This document shows, piece by piece, positions 1 through 7,982 of a DNA stretch of 64,000 bases. Position 1 is the first letter of the stretch. The number at the start of each line of letters is the position of its first letter. The notes below the pieces were generated by a model. That model was not told the origin of the DNA. It saw nothing but the letters and a program-made list of their open reading frames with translations, and did no database searches. The translations under genes and the position numbers were made by a program. Origin of the DNA: Sphingomonadales bacterium 28-55-16 (lineage in GTDB: Bacteria; Pseudomonadota; Alphaproteobacteria; Sphingomonadales; Sphingomonadaceae); NCBI GenBank assembly GCA_002278855.1, contig NCGG01000011.1:18851-82850 (forward strand). The letters are read 5' to 3'.

Positions 1-1
1 C

Positions 2-1000
2 CGCATCCTGTTTGAAGGTACGCGCGCGGTTGGCGTGGAATATGAACAAGCGGGGCAGATGCATCAGCTGCACGCTACGCGCGAAGTCATCCTGTCGGGC
101 GGCCCTATCAATTCGGTTCAGCTGCTGAAGCTTTCAGGCATCGGTCCCGCAGATGAGTTACAACAGCATGGCATCGAAGTGCGCGCTGACCGCCCCGGTG
201 TCGGCGCAAACTTGCAGGATCATCTGGAATTTTATTTTCAAATGGCCTGCACCCAACCTATCACATTGTACGGCAGAGCAAATCTTCTCGGCAAAGCGAT
301 GGTTGGCGCGCAATGGCTGTTCGGGCGATCGGGTTTGGGGGCATCAAACCAGTTTGAAAGCTGCGGCTTCATCCGCAGCCGTGCCGGGATAAAATATCCC
401 GATATCCAATATCATTTCTTTCCAATGGCGATCAATTATGACGGATCGTCGCTGGCAACCGAACATGGCTTTCAAGCCCATGTCGGCCCTATGCGTTCCA
501 AGAGCCGAGGCACAGTGACGCTCAAAAGCGCCGACCCGCACGATAAGCCCAAAATCCTGTTCAATTATATGAGCCATCCCGACGATTGGGCGGAGATGCG
601 GGCCTGTGTGCGGCTGACGCGCGAGATTTTTCAGCAGCCAGCCTTTGCACCATTTCGCGGACGTGAAATTCAACCCGGCGCTGACTGTGTCTCTGATGCG
701 CAGATTGACGCCTTTATCGCCAAACATGTCGAAAGCGCATTGCACCCCAGTTGTACATGCAAAATGGGCAGCCCGCGTGACCCGATGGCGGTGGTTGACC
801 CTGAATTGCGTGTCATCGGTGTCCAAGGACTGCGCGTTGTCGATAGCGGCATTATGCCGACCATCACCACGGGCAATCTGAATGCGCCGACGATCATGAT
901 TGGTGAAAAGGGTGCAGATCACATCCTTGGGAAGCCAATGCTTGCCCCGTCCAACGCACCTTTTTATGTCGCGCCAGATTGGGAAGTTGCCCAGAGATGA
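2..1000 (+). CDS. GMC-family FAD-dependent alcohol/choline-type dehydrogenase, C-terminal part (5' end outside window)
   Basis: The reading frame is open from base 2 and gives about 332 residues of a glucose-methanol-choline oxidoreductase. The start lies upstream of the window; the GTG at 35 is internal. The fragment has the substrate-binding domain and the C-terminal active-site block: [11 protein letters not shown], carrying the catalytic His, then [19 protein letters not shown], carrying the second active-site residue (Asn) and the FAD-contacting tail. The family oxidises primary alcohols, choline or polyether alcohols to aldehydes using FAD. The final four bases form an ATGA overlap with the next oxidoreductase, so the two are probably translated together. 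The substrate cannot be read from the sequence; acyl-CoA genes nearby suggest an alcohol feeding into acid degradation (inference). Confidence 0.9.
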   Translation, partial: RILFEGTRAVGVEYEQAGQMHQLHATREVILSGGPINSVQLLKLSGIGPADELQQHGIEVRADRPGVGANLQDHLEFYFQMACTQPITLYGRANLLGKAMVGAQWLFGRSGLGASNQFESCGFIRSRAGIKYPDIQYHFFPMAINYDGSSLATEHGFQAHVGPMRSKSRGTVTLKSADPHDKPKILFNYMSHPDDWAEMRACVRLTREIFQQPAFAPFRGREIQPGADCVSDAQIDAFIAKHVESALHPSCTCKMGSPRDPMAVVDPELRVIGVQGLRVVDSGIMPTITTGNLNAPTIMIGEKGADHILGKPMLAPSNAPFYVAPDWEVAQR

Positions 1001-2361
1001 CACAAACCATTTTTGAGCCTGCACGCCAAATTGACGTGATCCGCCAGACGGATGTTCTCGTTATTGGCTCCGGTCCCGGGGGCCTCGCTGCAGCATTGGC
1101 GTCGGCACGGGCGGGCGTCGAAACGACATTGCTTGAGCGCTATGGCTGTTTTGGTGGCAATATTACCCAAGTCGGTGTCGAGGGTTTTGCCTGGTATCGG
1201 CATCCGGCGACTATCGACAGCGAAGGCATTGGGCGGGAGTTCGAAGACCGGGCAAAATCGATGGGCGCAGCCATGCCTGAGCCGCAATCCATCAGCCACA
1301 GTCTGGATGCAGAAGCCTTCAAATTTGTCGCAGACACGCTCGTTGAGGAAGCAGGCGTCGTCCCGATGCTCCACCGATTATGTGTTGCACCGATCATGGA
1401 CGGAAACACGATCCGCGGCGTGATTGTGGAGAGCAAGGCGGGACGTGAAGCTATCCTCGCCAAGCGAGTCATTGACGCAACGGGAGATGCCGACATCGCC
1501 CACCGGGCCGGCGCCCCAACGCATATGCACCCGGTCGATGAGATGATGTCGGTCTCAGTTATGTTTTCGATGTGCGGCGTCAATAAGACGCGGTTCATTG
1601 ATGCGGTCAAGGCCGACCCCCAGACCTATGGAGACTGGGCCGTGGGCGGTGAGTGGGAAGTGATCACCAGCGGCAAAGAAGACCAGATGTTCTCGCCCTT
1701 TTTGCGCAAGCCGTTTCAAAAGGCGTTGGAAGCAGGTCTTATCCCCGACAGCGTTAAAACAATGGCCGGCACTTGGGGTACCGTTTCAGATCAAGGGGAT
1801 CTCACCTATCTCAATATGTGCCATCTCTATCTCGACGGCACCGACCCCGATGCGCTGACGCATGGCGAAATGGCGGGGCGTAAGCAGGCAATGCACGCCA
1901 TTGCCGCGTTGCAAGCGTTCATGCCCGGCTGCGAGGACGCGAAGCTGCGCAACTTCGGCATGACGCTCGGCATTCGTGATACGCGGAAAATCGACGCGGT
2001 ATACAATATGTGCGCAGACGACGTGATGGAACAAGGCAGATTTGACGATAGCGTTGGCATTTTTCCGGAATTCATTGATGGCTATGGCTATCTTATCTTG
2101 CCGACGACTGGGCGCTATTTCCATCTGCCTTACCGGTCGATGCTGCCCAAGAATGTGAAGCATTTGATTACCGCCGGCCGCGTGATTGGTGGCGACAAGG
2201 TCAGCCATGCGGCCGTACGAAACATGATGTGCTGCGCGGTTGCAGGGCAAGGCGCCGGTGTCGCCGCCGCATTGGCGGTCAAGTCGGATCGTGATTTTTG
2301 CGACATTGACATCAGCGCCGTGCAGCAGGAACTAATTCGCCAAGGCGCGCGCATTTCGTAG
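997..2361 (+). CDS. FAD-dependent oxidoreductase (FAD_oxidored family)
   Basis: The protein has 454 residues. Near the N-terminus is a dinucleotide-binding motif, [17 protein letters not shown], followed by an acidic strand end (LLERYG) and the GCFGGN loop typical of the PF12831-type flavoproteins. A second FAD motif, [17 protein letters not shown], lies in the middle. The C-terminal [17 protein letters not shown] block with a nearby Cys pair also fits this group. Members are poorly characterised and often sit with catabolic genes. I start at ATG 997 because it forms an ATGA overlap with the preceding dehydrogenase; a TTG 18 bases upstream is less likely. The gene ends just before a perfect hairpin and converges on a transporter. 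The substrate is unknown. Confidence 0.85.
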   Translation: MTQTIFEPARQIDVIRQTDVLVIGSGPGGLAAALASARAGVETTLLERYGCFGGNITQVGVEGFAWYRHPATIDSEGIGREFEDRAKSMGAAMPEPQSISHSLDAEAFKFVADTLVEEAGVVPMLHRLCVAPIMDGNTIRGVIVESKAGREAILAKRVIDATGDADIAHRAGAPTHMHPVDEMMSVSVMFSMCGVNKTRFIDAVKADPQTYGDWAVGGEWEVITSGKEDQMFSPFLRKPFQKALEAGLIPDSVKTMAGTWGTVSDQGDLTYLNMCHLYLDGTDPDALTHGEMAGRKQAMHAIAALQAFMPGCEDAKLRNFGMTLGIRDTRKIDAVYNMCADDVMEQGRFDDSVGIFPEFIDGYGYLILPTTGRYFHLPYRSMLPKNVKHLITAGRVIGGDKVSHAAVRNMMCCAVAGQGAGVAAALAVKSDRDFCDIDISAVQQELIRQGARIS

Positions 2362-2380
2362 GGCTGCCTCGCCTTTCAGC

Positions 2381-2402
2381 GCAGCACAAAAAATTGTGCT
2401 GC
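2381..2402. terminator. Bidirectional hairpin between convergent genes
   Basis: A perfect 9-bp stem (GCAGCACAA / TTGTGCTGC) with an AAAA loop sits between the stop codons of the convergent oxidoreductase and transporter genes. There is no long T tract on either side, so it is only terminator-like. Its position between convergent genes supports that role. Confidence 0.6.
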
Positions 2403-2409
2403 CTGCCAG

Positions 2410-3780
2410 TTAAACCGCAACATCGGGGTCCAGCGCAGCTTGCAGGCGTTTGCGGAACAGCAAAATGGCCATAGCACCGACAATAGCGACGCCGGCATCC
2501 ATAGCCCAGAAAACAGACGGGTGCATTTGGTCAAAATAGCTCCCAACCCATCCAGCGAGCACATGTGCGACAAAGGGAGACAGAAACGCGACCCCCATTA
2601 GGAAAGAGCCCATCCCCGCAGGGGCGGCCCTGCTGACGATGGCTAGCGTCGTTGGCCAATAATACATCCAAGCGAGCCCCATGATCAGCCAACCGGCGAT
2701 TGCCCAACCCGCACCCACACTGTCCGGTTCACTCAGTCCTAAATTGCCATAAGCGAAAAGCAGTGCGGCAAGGGCAATAATCGATGTCCCAATGCCTACT
2801 TTGGTAACGCTACTTGGCTCGATGCCGCGCTTGGCCTGCCATGCCCAGAATGTAATCAACGCAGGCGCGGCAAGAATGGCACCAATCGAGTCCATCGACG
2901 CAAACCAGCTCGATGGCACCGCGCCAAGCGAGGTGGCCAAGTTCACATATTGATCGACCCACAATATGCCGATGCTCCACACCATCGGATATGCAATTTC
3001 AGCAGGTATGGTCAGCGCAATAACAAGCAAAAGTACCGCCACACGTTTCCGTTCAGCGGCGGTCATGGCGGGCGCCTTTTCCCGTTTGGGCGCCACGGGG
3101 CGGTCGTCCGGCAAGTGCCGTTGGCCCAAAATATATGCCACGAGCGCAATCAACATCAAAGCTGCCGCAACCGCAAACCCCGCGTGCCAGCCATAGATAG
3201 CGGCAACCAAACCGGTCACAAACGGCCCGCTGGCTGCGCCAATGCAAATGCCCGTCGAAAAAATGGTGAAGCCGCGTGACCGCATAGACTCATCCGTACG
3301 CGGATAGAGTGCGCCGACCTGCGCGGAGATATTCCCCTTGAGAAACCCAGACCCGAGGATCAGCAGCAACAGCGCAAATAAGAAGCTTGTATAAAAGGAC
3401 ATGGCCACATGCCCTGCGCTCATTAGCACGACACCGACCATCACCGTGCGCTTTGCACCCAATATCCGGTCGGCAACCCACCCCCCAACGATAGGCGTAA
3501 AATAGACAAGGCCCGCATACCAGCCATAAATGATCGCCGAAAAAGCCACATCGCTCATCGGCCCGCGGAATTCGAACATATTGCGTAGTGCGGCTAGCCC
3601 AATGACCTGTGCCGCATTTTCAGGCAGCAGCAGCTCTTTCACCATATACAGCGTCAGCAGCGCGGACATTCCATAAAAGGAAAAGCGCTCCCACATTTCG
3701 GTAAAAGATAAATAGTATAGGCCTTTGGGGTGACCAGATAGTTGGCCATTGGCAGGTTGTTCAATCATCCCCAAAACCAT
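2410..3780 (-). CDS. POT/PTR-family proton-dependent peptide transporter (MFS)
   Basis: A protein of 456 residues with about 12-14 hydrophobic helices. The N-terminal FTEMWERFSFYGM segment is the E-x-x-E-R-F-x-Y-Y/S-G signature of the POT family, whose members import di- and tripeptides, and sometimes other small solutes, with protons. A typical MFS loop, GGWVADRILGAKR, follows helices 2 and 3. The start at 3780 has AGGGAA just upstream; an internal Met at 3768 is an alternative. It lies downstream of the acyl-CoA operon on the same strand but is separated by 156 bases containing two hairpins, so it may be a separate transcript. Whether it carries peptides or the substrate of the neighbouring catabolic genes cannot be told. 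Confidence 0.88.
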   Translation of the reverse strand: MVLGMIEQPANGQLSGHPKGLYYLSFTEMWERFSFYGMSALLTLYMVKELLLPENAAQVIGLAALRNMFEFRGPMSDVAFSAIIYGWYAGLVYFTPIVGGWVADRILGAKRTVMVGVVLMSAGHVAMSFYTSFLFALLLLILGSGFLKGNISAQVGALYPRTDESMRSRGFTIFSTGICIGAASGPFVTGLVAAIYGWHAGFAVAAALMLIALVAYILGQRHLPDDRPVAPKREKAPAMTAAERKRVAVLLLVIALTIPAEIAYPMVWSIGILWVDQYVNLATSLGAVPSSWFASMDSIGAILAAPALITFWAWQAKRGIEPSSVTKVGIGTSIIALAALLFAYGNLGLSEPDSVGAGWAIAGWLIMGLAWMYYWPTTLAIVSRAAPAGMGSFLMGVAFLSPFVAHVLAGWVGSYFDQMHPSVFWAMDAGVAIVGAMAILLFRKRLQAALDPDVAV

Positions 3781-3866
3781 TTCCCTCGCATTTTACACCC
3801 CAGCGTGTGTACCTGCTTCTATCCCTGCACAAGCGAAAGGCGCAAGGGAATGATATGTACAGGCCG

Positions 3867-3926
3867 CCGGATGCCCTTTGCAGCAGCGATGGGCATCCGG
3901 GTAATTGAGGCGACCCTGCTTCAATT
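3867..3926 (-). terminator. Two hairpins after the acyl-CoA operon
   Basis: In the gap between the crotonase and the transporter gene lie a perfect 10-bp stem (CCGGATGCCC / GGGCATCCGG, 14-base loop, 3867-3900) and a 9-bp stem with one G-U pair (AATTGAGGC / GCTTCAATT, 3903-3926). Both would form in RNA just past the crotonase stop. There is no clear U run, so termination or RNA-stability function is inferred from position. Confidence 0.45.
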
Positions 3927-3936
3927 AACCAGCCGA

Positions 3937-4722
3937 TCACTGCCCCGTAAACGCAGCCTTGCGCTTTTCAACAAAGGCTTTCGTACCTTCTGCCGCGTCG
4001 GTTGAACTGCCGGCGATGCGTTGCCCTTCTGCTTCAGCGAGCAATTGTTCGGCGTAGGAGTTTTCCAGCGCAGTCAGGATATTTTTGCGCATCACCGCAT
4101 AAGCCACCGTTGGGCCGTTGGCGAGGCGGGTGGCGAGAGCGCGTGTTTCCGCCTGAAGCGCTTCGTCCTCAACGCATTTGTAAATCATGCCCCAATCCGC
4201 GGCCTTTTCTGCGGAAATTTTCTCACCGAGCAGCATCATCTCAGTCGCACGGGCTTTGCCGACCAAGCGCGGAAGCATCCACGATGCCCCGCCGTCTGGC
4301 ACAAGGCCGATGTTGACGAAGGCCTGAAGAAAATAGCCAGATTTGCTTGCAATGACAAAATCACCGCACAGCCCGATTGAGCAACCTACCCCGGCAGCCG
4401 CACCATTGATGGCGGTAATGATGGGCATATTGAGGCGCGCGAGGTTCATCATCAACGGATTATAATGACGGGTAAGCGCGATGTAGCTCCCCTCGCCCCG
4501 CGCCACCGAACGGTCGCCCCGCGCGGAAAGATCGGCACCTGAGCAAAAGCCACGACCAGCCCCCGTAATAACAAGGCAACGTGCGTCGGCAAGGCCATTG
4601 GAAACGGCGTCATTTATCTCGCCCGCCATCTCAAGCGAGCACGCATTCATGCGTTCGGGACGGTTGAGCGTGATTGTCGCGATATTGTCCGCAACATCCA
4701 AAGTAATCGTCTCATAGGTCAT
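3937..4722 (-). CDS. Crotonase-family enoyl-CoA hydratase/isomerase (PaaG-like active site)
   Basis: A protein of 261 residues, normal size for a crotonase. The first oxyanion-hole loop is GRGFCSGADL (about 57-66) and the second is NGAAAGVGCSIG (about 106-117). Classical hydratases carry two catalytic glutamates after these loops. Here the first position is Ser115 and the second is not acidic, while Asp143 is present in GLVPDGGASW. That pattern matches PaaG-type isomerases, which use a single Asp to shift double bonds. An enoyl-CoA isomerase role is therefore at least as likely as hydratase; this is inference from motifs. It is the last gene of the minus-strand acyl-CoA operon, 44 bases after an acyl-CoA dehydrogenase. 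Confidence 0.88.
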   Translation of the reverse strand: MTYETITLDVADNIATITLNRPERMNACSLEMAGEINDAVSNGLADARCLVITGAGRGFCSGADLSARGDRSVARGEGSYIALTRHYNPLMMNLARLNMPIITAINGAAAGVGCSIGLCGDFVIASKSGYFLQAFVNIGLVPDGGASWMLPRLVGKARATEMMLLGEKISAEKAADWGMIYKCVEDEALQAETRALATRLANGPTVAYAVMRKNILTALENSYAEQLLAEAEGQRIAGSSTDAAEGTKAFVEKRKAAFTGQ

Positions 4723-4766
4723 CGTTTTGCGCCCTCCTCCGGCGTTATGTTCTTATTTTGGCTAGA

Positions 4767-5933
4767 TCAGTCGCGCGTTCCAAGCAAGTCGCGCGCCACC
4801 ACCCAGTTGTGAATTTCGGTTGGTCCATCGTAAATGCGCATCGTACGCAGCTTGTTCGACAGCAAATAGAGCGGCATTTCGCGCGTCATACCCATGCCGC
4901 CAAACATCTGCATCGCATGGTCGACAATGTCATATGCGGTTTCGGTGCAATAGGATTTAATCATCGAGATTTCCTGCCGCGTGTCGCGGCCCTCATCCAT
5001 TTTCCATGCACAGTCATATGTCATCAACCGCATGGCATGAATGCGCGTTGCAGCATCCGATACCCAGTTTTGCACGGTCTGCCGTGACGAAAGCGGCTTT
5101 CCAAATGTGACCCGCTGCGGTGCATATTCGACCATCATATCGAGCGCGCGCTGCGCCATGCCAATCGACCAAGACGCCATTTCAATCCGCCTTGTGCCCA
5201 GTCGCACTTGCATCGGCAGAAATCCTTGCCCACGTTTCCCAAGCAACTTCCACCCCGGAACACGGCAATCATCGAGTGCAATTTCATAGGTCGCAGTGCC
5301 GTCTATCATCGGAATTTTGCGCAGGACGTTGAACCCGGGCGTATCCCGGTCCACCAGGAATGCGGACATTCCGTTGCGGCCTTCCGCATTTTTGTCGGTT
5401 ACCGCCATCAATATGGTGAAATGGGCCTCATATGCTTTGGTAATCCAGATTTTGCGGCCGTTGATAATCCAATCGTCGCCGTCTTGAACTGCAGTGGTTT
5501 TCATCAACTGCGGATCAGCGCCAGCACCCGGCTCTGAAATGCCGATGGCCGAAATCGTCTCTCCGCGCACATAAGGGGCAAGATAATGTTCGCGTTGCTT
5601 TTCGTCAGCGGCAGCCATCATCATACGCAGATTGGGCGAATCTGGTGGAATTGTATAGGGTGTTACCGTCCGCCCGAGTTCCTCACCCACGCCCACCATC
5701 GCGACCATCGGCAGGTTCATGCCGCCGACTTCTTCGGGTGCATCAAGCCCCCAAAGGCCAAGATCTTTGGAAACGGCATCGACCCGCGCCTGCTCATCCT
5801 TCGTCAGATAGCTGCCGTGGCCCGCTGTCTCGCGCGCCAATACTTCGGTTTCGAGCGGCATGAGGTGCGCGTCCACAAATTTGCGGACAAGGTCTTTGAG
5901 CATCCGATGCTCTTCAGCGAGTTCGAAATTCAT
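4767..5933 (-). CDS. Acyl-CoA dehydrogenase (Asp at the usual catalytic Glu position)
   Basis: The 388-residue protein has the three-domain acyl-CoA dehydrogenase layout: N-terminal helical domain, middle beta domain with GISEPGAGADPQ and ING-RKIWIT FAD contacts, and C-terminal helical domain with QMFGGMGMTREMPLYL. The enzymes form a trans-2 double bond in acyl-CoA and pass electrons to ETF. In most members the base is Glu in a YEGT motif; here the motif reads RIYDGPTEIH, with Asp369. The human ACAD10/11 group also shows an ADGPDEVH-type motif, so this is probably a working variant (inference). It is 14 bases downstream of another acyl-CoA dehydrogenase, so the pair may be co-translated or even form a heteromer. 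Confidence 0.92.
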   Translation of the reverse strand: MNFELAEEHRMLKDLVRKFVDAHLMPLETEVLARETAGHGSYLTKDEQARVDAVSKDLGLWGLDAPEEVGGMNLPMVAMVGVGEELGRTVTPYTIPPDSPNLRMMMAAADEKQREHYLAPYVRGETISAIGISEPGAGADPQLMKTTAVQDGDDWIINGRKIWITKAYEAHFTILMAVTDKNAEGRNGMSAFLVDRDTPGFNVLRKIPMIDGTATYEIALDDCRVPGWKLLGKRGQGFLPMQVRLGTRRIEMASWSIGMAQRALDMMVEYAPQRVTFGKPLSSRQTVQNWVSDAATRIHAMRLMTYDCAWKMDEGRDTRQEISMIKSYCTETAYDIVDHAMQMFGGMGMTREMPLYLLSNKLRTMRIYDGPTEIHNWVVARDLLGTRD

Positions 5934-5947
5934 GGGCTAATTCCTTC

Positions 5948-7123
5948 TCAATAACTGCGCGGCAGGCCGAGCACATGTTCCGCAAGATAGCTGAGGATCA
6001 GGTTCGTGCTGATCGGCGCAACGGTGTAGAGCCGTGCTTCGCGAAATTTGCGTTCGACGTCATATTCTTCGGCAAATCCAAAGCCACCATGCGTTTGCAC
6101 GCACATGTCGGCAGCGGCCCAGCTTGCTTCGGAGGCAAGCAATTTGGCCATATTGGCCTCGGCGCCTGGATTGCCGCCTGCGTCAAACACCTGCGCGGCA
6201 TGATGCACCATCAGTTCGGCTGCACACATTTGCGCATAACACCGCGCGATCGGGAATTGGACACCTTGATTCTGGCCAATAGCACGCCCGAAAACATTAC
6301 GCTCGCTCGCGTAATCGGTCGCTTTTTTGATAAACCATTTGGCGTCGCCAATGCATTCTGCGGCAATCAGGATACGCTCAGCATTCATACCCGATAGGAT
6401 GTAGCGAAAGCCCTTGCCCTCTTCGCCAATCAGCGCGGAAGCGGGTATACGCATATCGTCGAAGAAAACCTCGGTCGTCGAATGGTTCATCATCGTACGG
6501 ATTGGCTTGATCGTCATACCGCCACCGGCTTCGGATTTTGGCCCGACGACTTTGCGCATATCGACCAAAAAGATCGAAAGCCCCTCGGTTTTGCTGGCAA
6601 CATCTTCACGCGGCGTTGTCCGCGCGAGCAACATCATCAAGTCGGAATATTCCGCGCGGCTTGTCCAAATCTTCTGGCCGTTGATAACATATTCGTCACC
6701 GTCCCGCACGGCGACAGTCCGCAAAGACAGCGTGTCTGTGCCGCTAGTAGGTTCGGAAACGCCAAAAGCCTGCAACCGCAATTCGCCGGTGGCAATACGC
6801 GGCAGATATGCCTGTTTTTGTTCCTCGCTGCCATATATCAGCAGCGTATTCATGATGTACATCTGCGCATGCGCCGACGCGCCGTTGCACCCGGCGGCTT
6901 GGATTTCCTCCATAATCACCGCTGCATCATCCAGCTTTAGCCCTGACCCACCATAGCTTTCGGGTATCAACGCAGCCAGAAACCCCGCTTTAGTCAGTGC
7001 ATCGACAAATTCTGCAGGATAGGCGCGCGCGCTGTCTTTTTCGCGCCAATATGCACCCGGGAATTCGGCGCATAATGCCTGCACCGAACGTCGGATTTCA
7101 GAGATGTTGTCCGTATCGGTCAT
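5948..7123 (-). CDS. Acyl-CoA dehydrogenase with IVD/LCAD-type catalytic Glu position
   Basis: A 391-residue acyl-CoA dehydrogenase: VSEPTSGTDT and INGQKIWTSRAEYSD in the middle domain, QTHGGFGFAEEYDVERKFREAR in two adjoining parts of the C-terminal domain. The normal YEGT motif is missing and reads RLYTVAPIS, so there is no Glu at the common site. Instead Glu249 is present in SGMNAERILIAA, the helix position that supplies the base in isovaleryl-CoA and long-chain acyl-CoA dehydrogenases. It likely remains active and may favour branched substrates (inference). The start is ATG 7123, which follows the upstream gene's TGA by one base (TGAAATG); longer in-frame starts would run into that gene. 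Confidence 0.92.
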   Translation of the reverse strand: MTDTDNISEIRRSVQALCAEFPGAYWREKDSARAYPAEFVDALTKAGFLAALIPESYGGSGLKLDDAAVIMEEIQAAGCNGASAHAQMYIMNTLLIYGSEEQKQAYLPRIATGELRLQAFGVSEPTSGTDTLSLRTVAVRDGDEYVINGQKIWTSRAEYSDLMMLLARTTPREDVASKTEGLSIFLVDMRKVVGPKSEAGGGMTIKPIRTMMNHSTTEVFFDDMRIPASALIGEEGKGFRYILSGMNAERILIAAECIGDAKWFIKKATDYASERNVFGRAIGQNQGVQFPIARCYAQMCAAELMVHHAAQVFDAGGNPGAEANMAKLLASEASWAAADMCVQTHGGFGFAEEYDVERKFREARLYTVAPISTNLILSYLAEHVLGLPRSY

Positions 7124-7124
7124 T

Positions 7125-7982
7125 TCAAACTTTCTTGATGGCCGAAGCCGCCATAACGTGCCGCCCATCGGCGGCAAAAGCGCCGAGTTCAATTGCGCCA
7201 TCCTGCGCGCGCATCACCAGATGCAAAGCCTCGCCACAGATCGCGGGCGAAAGACCTCTAAAAGCAAAATTTGCCAGTGCGTTGTCGCCAAACTCGCGGC
7301 GTGCCAAGTCGAGTAACAATGTCGCCGTAAGCGGGCCGTGGACCACAAGGCCACGATAGCGTTCCGCGTCTTGCGCATAAGGCAAGTCATAATGGATGCG
7401 GTGGCTGTTAAAGGTCAGCGCGGAGAAACGGAACAGCAGTGGCGCGCATGGCACAAGCATATGGTGGCTTTCCCAACCGCTTGCATCAAATGTCTGGTCA
7501 CCGAAAACAGGTGGGGACAAAGGCGCATCGGATGCCGCAGCGTCGCGATAGACGATGCTCTGTACCTCACGCACTGCAAGGCCCGCTTCGCCAGTGGTTT
7601 CATGCGCAACATCAACAAAGACCAATTGGCCCGATCCGCCTGATTTTTCGGTAATGGAGATAATCCGCGATGTTCGCGAAACTGCCTCGCCCACAATCAA
7701 GGGCGCAAAAAATTCCATTTTACTTGATGCCCACATCCGACGGGGCAGCGGCACAGGGGGAAGGAAGCTGTCCGGGCTATCATGACGCGCGGGATGCCCG
7801 TCAACGCCAAGCTGGGCTGTCGAGGCGTCAGGCACGCACAGGCACCAATGAAAACCCTGTGCCACGGTGCCCGCACGCGGCGCAGCGCGATCCAGTGTCG
7901 CAAGCCAGCGCGACGCCAAACCGCCGTCGATACGATCTGTCCGCACCTCCGCGCGCCCGATCCATGCATCCCATGCGCTCAT
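7125..7982 (-). CDS. MaoC/FAS1-like hotdog dehydratase, mesaconyl-C4-CoA hydratase-like
   Basis: The protein has 285 residues, which fits a double-hotdog hydratase of the HTD2/mesaconyl-C4-CoA hydratase type (about 270-290). The second half contains the family block FNSHRIHYD followed by GLVVHGPLTATLL, where the His and Asp form the hydratase active site. Relatives hydrate an enoyl-CoA or 3-unsaturated dicarboxyl-CoA. Both ends overlap its neighbours: its start shares ATGA with the methylsuccinyl-CoA dehydrogenase-like gene and its stop sits one base from the next start. Chloroflexus uses a related hydratase together with a family III CoA-transferase, and such a transferase is present in this operon too. 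The substrate assignment is only suggestive. Confidence 0.8.
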   Translation of the reverse strand: MSAWDAWIGRAEVRTDRIDGGLASRWLATLDRAAPRAGTVAQGFHWCLCVPDASTAQLGVDGHPARHDSPDSFLPPVPLPRRMWASSKMEFFAPLIVGEAVSRTSRIISITEKSGGSGQLVFVDVAHETTGEAGLAVREVQSIVYRDAAASDAPLSPPVFGDQTFDASGWESHHMLVPCAPLLFRFSALTFNSHRIHYDLPYAQDAERYRGLVVHGPLTATLLLDLARREFGDNALANFAFRGLSPAICGEALHLVMRAQDGAIELGAFAADGRHVMAASAIKKV

